Shown here piece after piece: positions 8,198-17,613 of a stretch of 64,000 nucleotides of DNA. Within the stretch, counting starts at the first letter, position 1, and each line of letters begins with the position of its first letter. The stretch is from Roseivirga spongicola (lineage in GTDB: Bacteria; Bacteroidota; Bacteroidia; Cytophagales; Cyclobacteriaceae), in NCBI RefSeq assembly GCF_001592965.1, contig NZ_LRPC01000001.1, positions 434,001 to 498,000 on the forward strand, given 5' to 3'. A model generated the notes under the pieces. That model saw nothing but the letters and a program-made list of their open reading frames with translations, made no database searches and had not been told where the DNA came from. The translations under genes were made by a program, and so were the position numbers.

Positions 8198-8226
8198 AAA
8201 AAGGCCACCCGTACGGTAGCCTTTCT
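8198..8226. terminator. Bidirectional intrinsic terminator
   Basis: AAAGGC (8200-8205) pairs with GCCTTT (8219-8224), with an inner ACC/GGT extension. On the minus strand it is followed by a T run (TTTTTC), and it sits about 65 nt after the stop of the minus-strand receiver gene at 8291, ending the operon that begins at 11870. Confidence 0.65.
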
Positions 8227-8290
8227 CCGGACTATATTAAAATAGGACCTCAACCAAATAGTCCATCAACTGTTTCTTACTTCAATGCCT

Positions 8291-8680
8291 TCAGACAAGC
8301 TCTGTAGTTGGAGAACCTGCTCCAATTGCACCACTTATGGTTGCCTCCAAATAATCTAAACCTTGCAATTTTGTGATAATGGCAAAAGGCTCAGTAGCTT
8401 GTGCCTTTTTCAGTAGGCCTTCCTCTTGGCAAGCAGAGTAGAAAATAAAAGGTTTGGACGAACCCTTTCTAATAAACTCCGCTACCTCTACCCCATTAAA
8501 ACTTCCTTTCAAATTGATATCTAGAATAGTAAGGTCGGGTTCATGGTGAAGGAATTTTTCTATGGCATCATCATAGTTACTTGCTATGGCGCATGGTTCA
8601 TACCCCATAAAATCTATCAGATCAGCAAGGTTCTCTGCCACCCCAATATGATCTTCAACTATCAGAATCTTTTTCAGCAT
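8291..8680 (-). CDS. Single-domain response regulator (receiver only)
   Basis: 129-aa CheY-like receiver. Seen: acidic pair in ILIVEDH, phospho-acceptor Asp in LTILDINLKG (about residue 54), Ser in FIFYSAC, and the conserved Lys in IITK, though without the usual following Pro. No output domain, so it probably works by protein contact or as a phosphate sink. It is the last gene of a minus-strand operon-like run: LuxR-type regulator, TPR kinase, receiver, receiver. A 17-nt element shared with the neighbouring receiver gene lies about 50 nt upstream of its start. Confidence 0.88.
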   Translation of the reverse strand: MLKKILIVEDHIGVAENLADLIDFMGYEPCAIASNYDDAIEKFLHHEPDLTILDINLKGSFNGVEVAEFIRKGSSKPFIFYSACQEEGLLKKAQATEPFAIITKLQGLDYLEATISGAIGAGSPTTELV

Positions 8681-8729
8681 GGATTATTCAAATAACTTCT
8701 TGGTGAAATTAAGCCTGCTATACTTGGTG

Positions 8730-8746
8730 GTAAATAGACCTTAAGG
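8730..8746. repeat. 17-nt direct repeat, copy 1
   Basis: GTAAATAGACCTTAAGG, identical to 9178-9194. It overlaps the stop codon of the receiver gene at 8741 and ends 50 nt upstream of the next receiver start at 8680. It holds a CCTTAAGG palindrome. It may be a shared promoter or leader element, or a trace of tandem duplication. Confidence 0.6.
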
Positions 8747-9124
8747 TTCATTTTGTATTTGCAATGCCGAGCTGATAAGCTCTTTAAGCTCATTTTCTAC
8801 AAATGGCTTTTCTAGATAGGCATGAGCCTCAGTAAGTTCGCAGGTTCTTTTTGTGGCAACATCGTCAGAAACTGACAGATAAATAATAGGTATGGAACAG
8901 TTGTTTTTTCTGAGCCATGTGGCAAAATCTACTCCCGACTCTACTCCATTGAGCTTAATATCTAAAATAACAAGGTCTAAACGCTGTCTCTCACAACACT
9001 CAACGGCCTGAGCATAACTAAAAACGGGAACCACACAATCGTGCCCCAAATCGTTAACTAGCCTCGAAATATCATCGGCAACAATTATCTCGTTTTCAAC
9101 AATGAGTACGGTTTTTCTATCCAA
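8741..9124 (-). CDS. Single-domain response regulator (receiver only)
   Basis: 127-aa receiver domain. Acidic pocket in LIVENE, phospho-acceptor in VILDIKLNG (about residue 56), Ser in IIYLSVS and the Lys-Pro pair in AYLEKPF are all present, so it should be phosphorylated. It has no effector domain. The KLNGVESGVDFA segment resembles the one in the LuxR-type regulator at the head of this operon (QLGGKKTGMDVA), suggesting that the receivers of the locus are related. It is preceded, 54 nt upstream, by the second copy of the 17-nt element. Likely partner: the TPR histidine kinase encoded immediately upstream. Confidence 0.9.
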   Translation of the reverse strand: MDRKTVLIVENEIIVADDISRLVNDLGHDCVVPVFSYAQAVECCERQRLDLVILDIKLNGVESGVDFATWLRKNNCSIPIIYLSVSDDVATKRTCELTEAHAYLEKPFVENELKELISSALQIQNEP

Positions 9125-9177
9125 AGGAAATGTTTAGTACACGATAAAAAACAAAGTAACCCGTGAAAACTCTTCCA

Positions 9178-9194
9178 GTAAATAGACCTTAAGG
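9178..9194. repeat. 17-nt direct repeat, copy 2
   Basis: GTAAATAGACCTTAAGG, identical to 8730-8746, in the 90-nt gap between the kinase gene and the receiver gene at 8741-9124 and 54 nt before that receiver's start. The equal distance to each receiver start argues for a function in expression. Confidence 0.6.
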
Positions 9195-9214
9195 ACTAAT
9201 TTCAGCTGAATCTA

Positions 9215-11257
9215 TTATGAGTTGATATATTGACTCTGATTGAAATAAATTTTGAAGACAGCACCAGCATCATAAGCATACTCATACCTTCCATGTATTT
9301 GAAGTGCCAGCCTGCTCACCAGCCACAACCCAGTACTTTTTGCTCTTTGTATATCGAAACCATCGGGTATGCCCGGCCCATTGTCTTTGACGGTTAGAAG
9401 CAAAGAATCTTCCATTCGAGACAAAGAGATTGTTAGCTGCAGCCCATTGGCAGAAGCATACTTGAAGCTATTCGTTATCAGCTCATTAGCAATAAGCCCC
9501 AAAGGCACCATGGTGTCTACATCTATCTCAATATCTGAATCGATAGCAAATTTGGCGTCAGAAGAAATATTCTCGAACGATCTCTGAATCTCTGCAAATA
9601 AATTCTGCAAATAGCTTAGTACCGAAACTTTAAGACTGTCTGTATTATAAAGCTGATTATGAATAAGCGCCATAGACTTTACCCTGCTTTTACCCTCGCT
9701 AATGAGGCTCTTAGTGTTAGGGTCGGTGGTTCCTTTGGCCTGTAGTTCTAGTAAGCTAGATAGAATTTGAAAGTTGTTTTTTACCCTGTGATGTATCTCC
9801 GTAAGCAGTAACTCTTTTTGTTTTAGCTCATCTGTTACTTCATTAGTTCTTATCTGAAGTAAGCCAGCCAGCCTTTTCTGTTTTTTGTAGTTGGTAAAAA
9901 TCAATACCGCAATAATGGCGACAGCCAACATAGAGATAATCAGAATGATTCTCGAACGCTTTTCTATCGAAGCTTCGTACTCATAACTTACTTTTAAAAG
10001 GTTCAGTCGTTCTTCGTTTTTCAGACTATCCGCAATCTGTTGCTTCTGAAACTCGTAGCTTAATTGTAACTCCTTTACTTTCTCTACATTTTCCTGACTA
10101 AACAAACTATCCTTTAAGTTCACATACTCATTTAAGTATTTATAAGCATTTCTAAAGTCTTGCTCGGCCCTATAGTGTTTTTGAAGGTGTGATGCCACGT
10201 ACATCTGATCACTCTTGCTTCCAATCTCCTTCCAAATATTAAAGGCTTTTTCAAAATAAATAATGGCCTTCTTATTATTGCCAGCCTTACTCCAGTATGC
10301 TGCTTGAGAAGAACTCACCAAACCCGTAAAATCCTTTTTATCAATCTCGGGTAAAAGCCTTTCTATTTGATCTAAGTAGTAACGCGTGCTATCCAAGATG
10401 CCCTCATCGCGATAGGTATCGGCCATGTGTTTGTATGAGTATGCCTTGCCATAAGCAAAGTTGGCCTCTTCTGCATAAGCAATGGCTTCTCTTAGTATAG
10501 ATTTCCTTCTTTCGAACGAGACGCAGCCCTGACACAAAGAGTATACGCTAGCAAGATTATTAGACCAAACATTGAGACGCCTTGCATTGCCCGATGGCTT
10601 GAGCATTTCTATTATCTGACTTATTTTCTCTGCACTTTTATCGTATTCTTCCAAAGAGTAAAGTGCAAAAGATTCCTTGTTCAGAATGTCTTGAACCATA
10701 GCCTGATTATCTTCCATTCTTTCGGCCAACATCCTTCCTTTATTCAGCTCTTGCAGAGACTGTGTATAGAGCGCCAAATGCGAATACATGGAAGAGAGCA
10801 ACAATCGGCCTTTGATGATGCCAACTGTATCGGCCTGTTGCTCGGCCAAAGCAACGGATCGTTCTGCGTAAATTCGAGTGCTGTCGTAATCGTTCTGAAG
10901 CTGCTTGGCATTGGCAATTTCATAGTTTGCCCTTGTCATTCCCAGCGTATCATTGGTCTGAGTGTAAATAGCCAAGGCCTTGGCATAATGCCGCTCCATT
11001 TCTACCCCGGTATAATCTGAACTTGCTCCAAGCTTAAGCTCCAATAGTGCTTCCTTCTTCAAATCGCCTTGTTGTTGAGCAATACTTAATTGTTCGGCAT
11101 AGAGCAGCTTTAAAGAATCTTGCGCTTTGGTTTGGTCTACTATGCTCTGCAGACTGTCCATTTTCTCAGCTAATCTATCTTGGCCGTTAGCCACAGATAC
11201 GTAAGCAAAACGTAAAAGACAAAAGAGAAAAAAGCCAATGGCGCGATGTGTTTTCAT
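9215..11257 (-). CDS. TPR-containing sensor histidine kinase (HisKA_2 type)
   Basis: About 680 aa. Signal peptide (residues about 1-26 from the chosen ATG), several tetratricopeptide repeats in the periplasm (to about residue 400), one membrane helix (RIILIISMLAVAIIAVLIF), then a HisKA_2 dimerisation box with EIHHRVKNNFQILSSLLELQ (His near 488) and a GHKL ATPase domain (NELITNSFKYA, DNGPGIPDG, STGLWLVSRL). An ATG at 11284 would give nine extra residues overlapping the regulator gene; the ATG at 11257 starts 1 nt after that stop and gives a clean signal peptide, so I prefer it. HisKA_2 kinases usually signal to receivers encoded next to them; three are present here. Signal unknown. Confidence 0.9.
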   Translation of the reverse strand: MKTHRAIGFFLFCLLRFAYVSVANGQDRLAEKMDSLQSIVDQTKAQDSLKLLYAEQLSIAQQQGDLKKEALLELKLGASSDYTGVEMERHYAKALAIYTQTNDTLGMTRANYEIANAKQLQNDYDSTRIYAERSVALAEQQADTVGIIKGRLLLSSMYSHLALYTQSLQELNKGRMLAERMEDNQAMVQDILNKESFALYSLEEYDKSAEKISQIIEMLKPSGNARRLNVWSNNLASVYSLCQGCVSFERRKSILREAIAYAEEANFAYGKAYSYKHMADTYRDEGILDSTRYYLDQIERLLPEIDKKDFTGLVSSSQAAYWSKAGNNKKAIIYFEKAFNIWKEIGSKSDQMYVASHLQKHYRAEQDFRNAYKYLNEYVNLKDSLFSQENVEKVKELQLSYEFQKQQIADSLKNEERLNLLKVSYEYEASIEKRSRIILIISMLAVAIIAVLIFTNYKKQKRLAGLLQIRTNEVTDELKQKELLLTEIHHRVKNNFQILSSLLELQAKGTTDPNTKSLISEGKSRVKSMALIHNQLYNTDSLKVSVLSYLQNLFAEIQRSFENISSDAKFAIDSDIEIDVDTMVPLGLIANELITNSFKYASANGLQLTISLSRMEDSLLLTVKDNGPGIPDGFDIQRAKSTGLWLVSRLALQIHGRYEYAYDAGAVFKIYFNQSQYINS

Positions 11258-11258
11258 T

Positions 11259-11870
11259 CTAATAAAAGGTGTGTTTATTTTCAATAGCCCATTTCAATAG
11301 AGAGTGTGTACCTTGAGGCAGATCTAATTTTACACAAATATTGTGTCGATGGTTTTTAACCGTACTCAGACTAATTGAGAGCCACTCAGCTATTTCTTTG
11401 GTAGTTTTATTATCGGCCACCAGCCTAAGCACAACTTTTTCCATCGGTGTAAGGTCTACCTTCTCTTCCTTTTCATAGCTAGCTCGCTTATTGGTATACC
11501 GAGAATGGTTGCTCAAGGCAATTGCCAATGTTGTCTGTACATCTGGAGCATTGAAGGGCTTTACCAAATAACCATAGGGCATGGTATCTTTGACCAACTC
11601 AAGTGTTTTTTGGTCTGAATGAGAAGAGAGATAAATAAAAGGCACATTTAGATGTTTTCTAATATACTCAGCTACGTCCATCCCAGTCTTTTTCCCACCT
11701 AGCTGAATATCTAGTATTACTATGTCTACTGACTCGGTCTGTAGTACCTCAATGGCCGAATAATAATCCAGAGCTGGCTCTAATACGTGGTAATTGAGCT
11801 CCTCCAAGGTAGCGCAAAGATCGTCTGCGATCAGAATCTCATTTTCAACAACAAGAACCTTGGTTTTCAT
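11259..11870 (-). CDS. Response regulator with LuxR-type HTH
   Basis: 203 aa: receiver domain (acidic pair in VVENE, phospho-acceptor in VILDIQLGG, Ser in FIYLSSH, Lys in GYLVKPF) and a C-terminal LuxR/NarL helix-turn-helix (LTPMEKVVLRLVADNKTTKE, then STVKNHRHNI). Typical NarL/FixJ-like transcription factor. It is the first gene of the minus-strand run and probably the output of the TPR kinase whose start follows its stop by 1 nt. Targets unknown; autoregulation of the operon is likely but not shown. Confidence 0.92.
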   Translation of the reverse strand: MKTKVLVVENEILIADDLCATLEELNYHVLEPALDYYSAIEVLQTESVDIVILDIQLGGKKTGMDVAEYIRKHLNVPFIYLSSHSDQKTLELVKDTMPYGYLVKPFNAPDVQTTLAIALSNHSRYTNKRASYEKEEKVDLTPMEKVVLRLVADNKTTKEIAEWLSISLSTVKNHRHNICVKLDLPQGTHSLLKWAIENKHTFY

Positions 11871-11953
11871 TAGTAGGAGCCTAGTATTTAGTCAGCAATC
11901 TTAAAAATGAATATACTCATAACGAAGGCTTTTTGCAGCCAACGGCAAAAAAT

Positions 11954-11981
11954 AAAAAAGCCTCTTCATTGCTGAAGAGGC
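11954..11981 (-). terminator. Intrinsic terminator of rho
   Basis: On the minus strand GCCTCTTCA, loop GCAA, TGAAGAGGC (11960-11981), then TTTTTTATTTTTT: a 9-bp perfect stem and a long U tract, 24 nt after the rho stop codon. A textbook factor-independent terminator behind the gene for the termination factor. Confidence 0.92.
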
Positions 11982-12004
11982 CTCTTGTATATAGTTAGTC
12001 AGTA

Positions 12005-13618
12005 TTAACCGTTCATAGAAACCAAGAACTCGTTGTTGTCTCTGGTTCCTTTCATTCTGTCTAGCAAGAATTCCATAGCCTCTACAGAGTTCATATCTGC
12101 CATAAACTTGCGTAGAATCCACACTCTCTGAAGTTCTTCTTTGCTCATTAGCAAATCTTCTCTTCTTGTTCCAGACGCAGGTACATCGATAGCAGGGTAA
12201 ACACGCTTGTTCGAAAGCTTTCTGTCTAACTGAAGCTCCATGTTACCCGTACCTTTGAATTCTTCAAAGATTACTTCGTCCATCTTAGAACCAGTTTCTA
12301 TAAGAGCAGTAGCAATGATTGAAAGTGATCCGCCATTTTCTACATTACGGGCAGCACCAAAGAAACGCTTTGGTTTGTGAAGAGCGTTGGCATCTACACC
12401 ACCAGAAAGAATTTTTCCAGAAGATGGCACTACAGTATTGTAAGCTCTGGCTAAACGAGTGATCGAGTCTAGAAGAATCACCACATCGTGACCACACTCT
12501 ACCATTCTCTTGGCTTTTTCTAACACAATGTTAGAAACCTTTACGTGACGCTCAGCTTGCTCATCGAAGGTCGATGAAATCACCTCGGCCTTCACACTTC
12601 TAGCCATGTCGGTAACTTCTTCTGGACGCTCATCAATCAAAAGAATGATCAGGTAACACTCAGGGTGGTTTTCAGCAATTGCATTTGCAATTTCTTTCAA
12701 AAGAACCGTTTTACCAGTCTTTGGCTGAGCCACAATCATACCTCTTTGTCCTTTACCAATTGGAGCAAACATGTCCAAAATTCTGGTAGACATCTGAGAT
12801 GGTCTTGTGCTAAGCTTCAATTTTTCTTCAGGGAAAAGTGGCGTTAAATATTCGAATGCCACTCTATCTCTAATTTCTTCGGTAGTCTTTCCGTTTACCG
12901 ATTCAACTCTTAATAGAGCAAAATATTTCTCTCCCTCTTTCGGAGGTCTGATCTGACCTTTTACAGTATCTCCAGTCTTTAAACCAAAAAGTTTGATCTG
13001 AGATGGAGAAACATAAATATCGTCAGGGCTAGCTAAGTAGTTATAGTCAGATGAGCGAAGGAAGCCGTAGCCATCTTGCATCATCTCCAAAACGCCTTCA
13101 TTTTCAATTAGGCCATCAAAATCTTTGATGTTTTGGTTGTACTCCTGCTTTTTATTTCTTCTGTTATCTTTTCTATTATTCTCAGGCTTCTCCGGCTTGT
13201 CACCGCTTTCCTGATTGTTATTGTCTTCTTTCTTAGCCTCTTTATTCGGGGCTTTAGACTTTTCAGGTTTTTCTTGTGGTGTGTTTTCGTTTGAAGAAGC
13301 GTCTGTACTTTCTGCAGAGTCAGTAACATTCTCTCTTCGAGGTCTTCTGGCAGACTTATTCTCTCTTGGAGCTCTTTTCTTTTCTTTCGACTCTCTTGCT
13401 TGAGGAGCTTCTTTCTTGGCTTCAGGAGCTTTTTCTTCAGTTTTTTCTGAATCGGCTTTCTTAGGTAGTTTCTCGTCTGGTGTAATGGCTTGCTGATCGA
13501 GGATAGCGTAGATGAGATCTTGCTTGTTCAGCTTTTTGAAGTTTTTTACACCAAGATTCTCAGCAATTTCCTTCAATTCTGAAAGAAGTCTGAGCTTCAG
13601 TTCTTCGATGTTATACAT
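12005..13618 (-). CDS. rho: Transcription termination factor Rho
   Basis: 537-aa hexameric RNA helicase that ends transcription. Seen: N-terminal Rho_N helices (residues about 1-45), a long low-complexity insertion rich in Lys, Glu, Asn and Pro (about 50-165), the cold-shock-like RNA-binding domain with [20 protein letters not shown], Walker A QPKTGKT (about 300), Walker [17 protein letters not shown] and the R/Q-loop region [13 protein letters not shown]. coli Rho is about 419 aa, so the extra length is the charged insertion, usual in Bacteroidota. A hairpin lies in the 5' leader at 13634-13659 and a strong terminator follows the gene. Confidence 0.97.
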   Translation of the reverse strand: MYNIEELKLRLLSELKEIAENLGVKNFKKLNKQDLIYAILDQQAITPDEKLPKKADSEKTEEKAPEAKKEAPQARESKEKKRAPRENKSARRPRRENVTDSAESTDASSNENTPQEKPEKSKAPNKEAKKEDNNNQESGDKPEKPENNRKDNRRNKKQEYNQNIKDFDGLIENEGVLEMMQDGYGFLRSSDYNYLASPDDIYVSPSQIKLFGLKTGDTVKGQIRPPKEGEKYFALLRVESVNGKTTEEIRDRVAFEYLTPLFPEEKLKLSTRPSQMSTRILDMFAPIGKGQRGMIVAQPKTGKTVLLKEIANAIAENHPECYLIILLIDERPEEVTDMARSVKAEVISSTFDEQAERHVKVSNIVLEKAKRMVECGHDVVILLDSITRLARAYNTVVPSSGKILSGGVDANALHKPKRFFGAARNVENGGSLSIIATALIETGSKMDEVIFEEFKGTGNMELQLDRKLSNKRVYPAIDVPASGTRREDLLMSKEELQRVWILRKFMADMNSVEAMEFLLDRMKGTRDNNEFLVSMNG

Positions 13619-13633
13619 AATAAATTTATTGGG

Positions 13634-13659
13634 AAAATCTCCTCTGGGAGGACGATTTT
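13634..13659 (-). promoter_or_regulatory. Leader hairpin in front of rho
   Basis: AAAATC-TCCTC (13634-13644) pairs with GAGGA-C-GATTTT (13648-13659) around a 3-nt loop with one bulged base. On the minus strand it ends 15 nt before the rho ATG, so it lies in the leader RNA and includes a GAGGAG stretch that could serve as ribosome-binding sequence. rho is autoregulated in E. coli through its leader; whether this hairpin does that here is inference. Confidence 0.4.
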
Positions 13660-13862
13660 AAAAATGATTTCAGTTAAATGAATTGTAGTTAGTGATGACT
13701 ATTGGAAAGCATCCGATCATCAAAGGATATACAATATTAGAGCAAACATTTAAACTCTCAAAATTTAGACCTTGTTTTTCTTACTTATCCCTCTTTTCCA
13801 TGCCATTTAAGGCTTCTATTCCAGCGGAATTAAATAATTTAGCGGCCTAAATTAAATGACTG

Positions 13863-15134
13863 ATGCTTCAGGTAAACAACATTATTGCTGAAAAAGACCG
13901 ATACATAACCGGATTAAAGAAAAGAAACATTTCTAATGCGGAAGAATTGCTGAATGAGGTAATTCAATTGGACGAATCTAGAAAGAGTACACAGCAAGAG
14001 TTAGACTCCAACTTGGCCGAAGCAAACAGTATTGCCAAGCAAATTGGTGCCTTAATGAAGGAGGGCAAAAAAGATGAGGCTGAAAAAATAAAGGCCAGAA
14101 CCTCTGAATTAAAGCAACTAAATAAAGAGCTAGGCGAAAAGCTAAATGGCATTCAAGACGATTTGACCCAAAAGCTTTACAATATCCCCAACGTTCCTAA
14201 TGAATCTGTACCTGCAGGAAATACAGATGAAGACAATGTAGAAATTAAGAAAGTGGGCGAAGTTCCAACCCTTAATGATGGCGCTATGGCGCATTGGGAT
14301 CTCATAAAAAAGCACGACATCATAGATTTCGACTTAGGGATAAAAATCACAGGGGCAGGATTCCCAGTTTATAAAGGAAAAGGTGCTAGGCTTCAAAGAG
14401 CCTTAGTAAACTATTTCTTAGATGAAGCGGTAAAAGCAGGGTACTCTGAAGTTCAGCCACCTATTGTAGTTAATGAAGCTAGCGGCTATGGCACTGGTCA
14501 GCTTCCAGACAAGGAAGGACAGATGTATCATATTGGAGAAGAGAACCTATTCCTTATTCCAACCGCAGAAGTTCCAATCACTAACCTTTATAGAGATGTG
14601 ATACTGAATGAGCAGGATCTTCCTGTAAAGCATGCTGGTTTTACCCCTTGCTTTAGAAGAGAAGCTGGGAGCTGGGGAGCTCACGTGAGGGGTCTCAACA
14701 GACTTCATCAGTTCGATAAGGTAGAAATTGTGCAAGTAAGAAAGCCAGAAGAGTCTTATCAGGCACTTGAAGAGATGTGTGCTCATGTAGAACACCTGCT
14801 CTCTAGCTTAAATCTGCCATACCGAATTTTGAGGCTTTGCGGTGGAGACCTAGGTTTTACTTCTGCCCTAACCTTCGATTTTGAAGTATATTCTGCCGCA
14901 CAAGGCAAGTGGCTAGAAGTAAGTTCTGTTTCTAACTTTGAAACCTACCAAGCAAACCGCTTAAAGCTTAGGTATAAAGACGAAAACAAGAAGTCCATTT
15001 TACTTCATACCCTTAACGGTAGCGCCATGGCCTTACCTAGAATAATCGCTGCAATTTTGGAGAACAACCAAGACGAAAGCGGAATCAACATTCCAGAGGT
15101 ATTACATTCGTATACTGGGTTTAACAGAATATAG
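13863..15134 (+). CDS. serS: Seryl-tRNA synthetase
   Basis: 423-aa class II aminoacyl-tRNA synthetase that charges tRNA-Ser. Seen: N-terminal antiparallel coiled coil (about residues 25-105, binds the tRNA long variable arm), motif 2 with GFTPCFRREAGSWG, and motif 3 near the C-terminus (LNGSAMALPRIIAAILENNQ). Length is normal. The ATG is followed by the typical MLQVNNI start. It is transcribed divergently from rho with a 244-nt gap, AT-rich near the start. Confidence 0.97.
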   Translation: MLQVNNIIAEKDRYITGLKKRNISNAEELLNEVIQLDESRKSTQQELDSNLAEANSIAKQIGALMKEGKKDEAEKIKARTSELKQLNKELGEKLNGIQDDLTQKLYNIPNVPNESVPAGNTDEDNVEIKKVGEVPTLNDGAMAHWDLIKKHDIIDFDLGIKITGAGFPVYKGKGARLQRALVNYFLDEAVKAGYSEVQPPIVVNEASGYGTGQLPDKEGQMYHIGEENLFLIPTAEVPITNLYRDVILNEQDLPVKHAGFTPCFRREAGSWGAHVRGLNRLHQFDKVEIVQVRKPEESYQALEEMCAHVEHLLSSLNLPYRILRLCGGDLGFTSALTFDFEVYSAAQGKWLEVSSVSNFETYQANRLKLRYKDENKKSILLHTLNGSAMALPRIIAAILENNQDESGINIPEVLHSYTGFNRI

Positions 15135-15212
15135 AACCCACCTTGTAGCAGGCGTTCTACATACTTATATTGCGAGCTTTCGTTATTACGAAGAGAATAG
15201 AACGCGCTGCTA

Positions 15213-17606
15213 TTGACTTTTACTAGACTCCATTTTTTGGTGTGTATTTTACTGTGCACCAATATTTTCAGCTTTGCCCAAACACTAGAGGTACAAGCTC
15301 AAGCCTCTTACTGCTATATAGCGGGACAACCATTACCCATCTCCCAATTCGTAGTAATCAGCGGAGACAGTAACGAACAGCTAGAAGGCATTCAGGTAAC
15401 CATAGAAAACTATGATGCTTCTACAGATTTACTAGCCTACAATGGCACTGCAGTAAATAGCAACTTCGATAGCTCAAATGGCATACTCACTTTAAATGGT
15501 CAAGCCACACTGAGTCAGTATCGACAAATCATATCGGAAGTCACTTTCACTAGCAGTGATATGACCAGGCAAAAGTCTATCAACTTTACACTATCTGGAG
15601 TAGACTTCTTGGTCTCAACTGGTCATTTCTACCAGTTTTTCGCTGCATCTAGAGTTTCTTGGAGCCAAGCCAAAGCTCAGGCAGAAACAAAAGAGATTTT
15701 TGGTCTTAAGGGCTATTTAACCACCATTACATCTCAAGAAGAAAATGCCTTTATTCTTGAGAGAGTAAGCGGCACGGCATGGATTGGTGCAAGCGATGAA
15801 AATCAAGAAGGCACTTGGCGCTGGGTTACTGGCCCAGAAGGAGAAGCAAATGGAGGCCTAGGCACACTTCTGACTTCTGGATACGAAAATTGGAATACCG
15901 CAGAGCCTAATAACAATGGAGGTAACGAGCATTATGCACACATGATGGATTGGACCTCTCCCCCTGGCCGGTGGAATGATCTACCCAATGCTGGCGGCTC
16001 GGGAGACTTTGAACCTACAGGCTATATTGTTGAATACGGTGGCCAAACAGGCGATCCAGATGTGCTTTCTTCTATTTCTGGAACAACCATATTGGATCCG
16101 AAAAGAGATATTCAGATTACTGGACCAATTTCTGTATGCCCCAACATTAACGGTTTGCCCTACTCAGCCACACTTTTAAATGGCTACTCATATAACTGGA
16201 CTGTAAATGGTGGCACAATAGCTTCTGGACAGGGAACAAACGAAATAACAGTGAACTGGGGCAACACAAATGATAATGCCTCAGTAGTTTTAGAGGTCGT
16301 GTCTGACTTTGCCTGTACCACTGAAATAACATATTCTGTTAAAATCAATCAGAAGCTAGAGCCATCTACACCAGAAGGCCCTGAATTTGTTTGTTATTCA
16401 GACCTTGCTTCTGAGCAAACTTATTCGACCCCAAGAACACCTGGCTCCGACTATTTCTGGCATATTACAAACGGAACAATTACAAGTGGAGATGGCACCA
16501 ACGAAGTAACTGTTCTCTGGAATGGCTCTGGCACAGGAGAACTCTATTTTACTGAGTCGACCAGAACAGCCACAGATATTTGCGATGGAGATTCTCCAAT
16601 ATTAATAGTTGATCTCCGTGATGAAATTGCGGTAAACATGGATTTAACTCATGTAAGTTGCTATCAGGGAAGTAACGGAACTGCAACGGCAACTATTACC
16701 TCTGGCAGCGGCACCACAAATAGCTTTATTTGGCAAACTGGAGGGCTTGGCACTACCAGTGGAAATAGTATTTCTAACCTACCACAGGGAGATTACTCTG
16801 TCGATGTCACAGTAGATAATTGTACTGTAAACATACCTTTTACTATAACAGAACCTACTGAACTAACAGCTACATTTTCTGATCAAAATAACACCTTATG
16901 CCATGGAGATGCCAATGGAACCATTCAAGTGAATGCCACTGGCGGAACTACCCCATACACTTACCAGTGGAGCCATAGCTCAAGAGAGACCAGCTTCTCG
17001 GTTAGCAATTTACCCGAAGGCAATCACTCAGTGACCATAACAGATGCTAATGGCTGTATTTGGAGTGACAGCTTCTCCATTGGCCAACCTGCCCCATTGG
17101 TGATAGAAGAAATATATACCTATAAAGTTTCATGCCCAGGTGGTACAGATGGCTCTTTGGAAGCTGTTATTTCGGGAGGAACAAGCCCTTATACTTTCAG
17201 TTGGGAAATGAATTCAGAAACTGGAGCTTATGCAACCGGCTTTAAACAAGGCACCTATAGTGTTACTGTTACGGATGCCAATGGCTGTACCACAACTGGC
17301 TCACAAATTGTTGAAGAAGCAACCCCAAAAATAGTTCTTCCAAATGCCTTCAGCCCAAATGGCGATGGAAGTAACGAAACATTCCGTCCTTCAAACTCAT
17401 GTCCAGTAGAATACCAGCTGACTATTTACAACAGATGGGGAAATGTCATTTTCCATACCAATGACATCAGCCTAGGTTGGGACGGTACTTTCAACGGAAG
17501 TGATGCTCCAGAAGGAAAATACTCTTACTTTGCCTCTTGGGTTATTGAAGCCAACAATATCACTTCTACAGAAGAAGTTAGAGGAGAGTTTAAATTAATA
17601 AGATAA
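15213..17606 (+). CDS. Secreted C-type-lectin and SprB-repeat protein with CHU_C T9SS signal
   Basis: 797 aa. The only start fitting the frame is a TTG at 15213 (a stop lies five codons upstream); it gives a clear signal peptide ending FSFAQ. Then a cadherin-like segment, a C-type lectin domain (about 140-275: FYQFFAASRVSWSQAKAQAE, TAWIGASDENQEG, WNTAEPNNNGG), PKD-like stretches, and three SprB-like repeats marked by V-T-DANGC ends. The C-terminus is the gliding-motility CHU_C domain (LPNAFSPNGDGSNETF, YNRWGNVIF), a type B signal for export by the type IX secretion system and surface display. Probably a cell-surface adhesin; ligand unknown. Confidence 0.88.
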   Translation: MTFTRLHFLVCILLCTNIFSFAQTLEVQAQASYCYIAGQPLPISQFVVISGDSNEQLEGIQVTIENYDASTDLLAYNGTAVNSNFDSSNGILTLNGQATLSQYRQIISEVTFTSSDMTRQKSINFTLSGVDFLVSTGHFYQFFAASRVSWSQAKAQAETKEIFGLKGYLTTITSQEENAFILERVSGTAWIGASDENQEGTWRWVTGPEGEANGGLGTLLTSGYENWNTAEPNNNGGNEHYAHMMDWTSPPGRWNDLPNAGGSGDFEPTGYIVEYGGQTGDPDVLSSISGTTILDPKRDIQITGPISVCPNINGLPYSATLLNGYSYNWTVNGGTIASGQGTNEITVNWGNTNDNASVVLEVVSDFACTTEITYSVKINQKLEPSTPEGPEFVCYSDLASEQTYSTPRTPGSDYFWHITNGTITSGDGTNEVTVLWNGSGTGELYFTESTRTATDICDGDSPILIVDLRDEIAVNMDLTHVSCYQGSNGTATATITSGSGTTNSFIWQTGGLGTTSGNSISNLPQGDYSVDVTVDNCTVNIPFTITEPTELTATFSDQNNTLCHGDANGTIQVNATGGTTPYTYQWSHSSRETSFSVSNLPEGNHSVTITDANGCIWSDSFSIGQPAPLVIEEIYTYKVSCPGGTDGSLEAVISGGTSPYTFSWEMNSETGAYATGFKQGTYSVTVTDANGCTTTGSQIVEEATPKIVLPNAFSPNGDGSNETFRPSNSCPVEYQLTIYNRWGNVIFHTNDISLGWDGTFNGSDAPEGKYSYFASWVIEANNITSTEEVRGEFKLIR

Positions 17607-17613
17607 ACCAGCC

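Noticed and set aside
11901-12122. 73-codon minus-strand open frame overlapping the 3' end of rho
   Set aside because: It runs through the rho terminator and the rho coding region in another frame; the composition is not protein-like.
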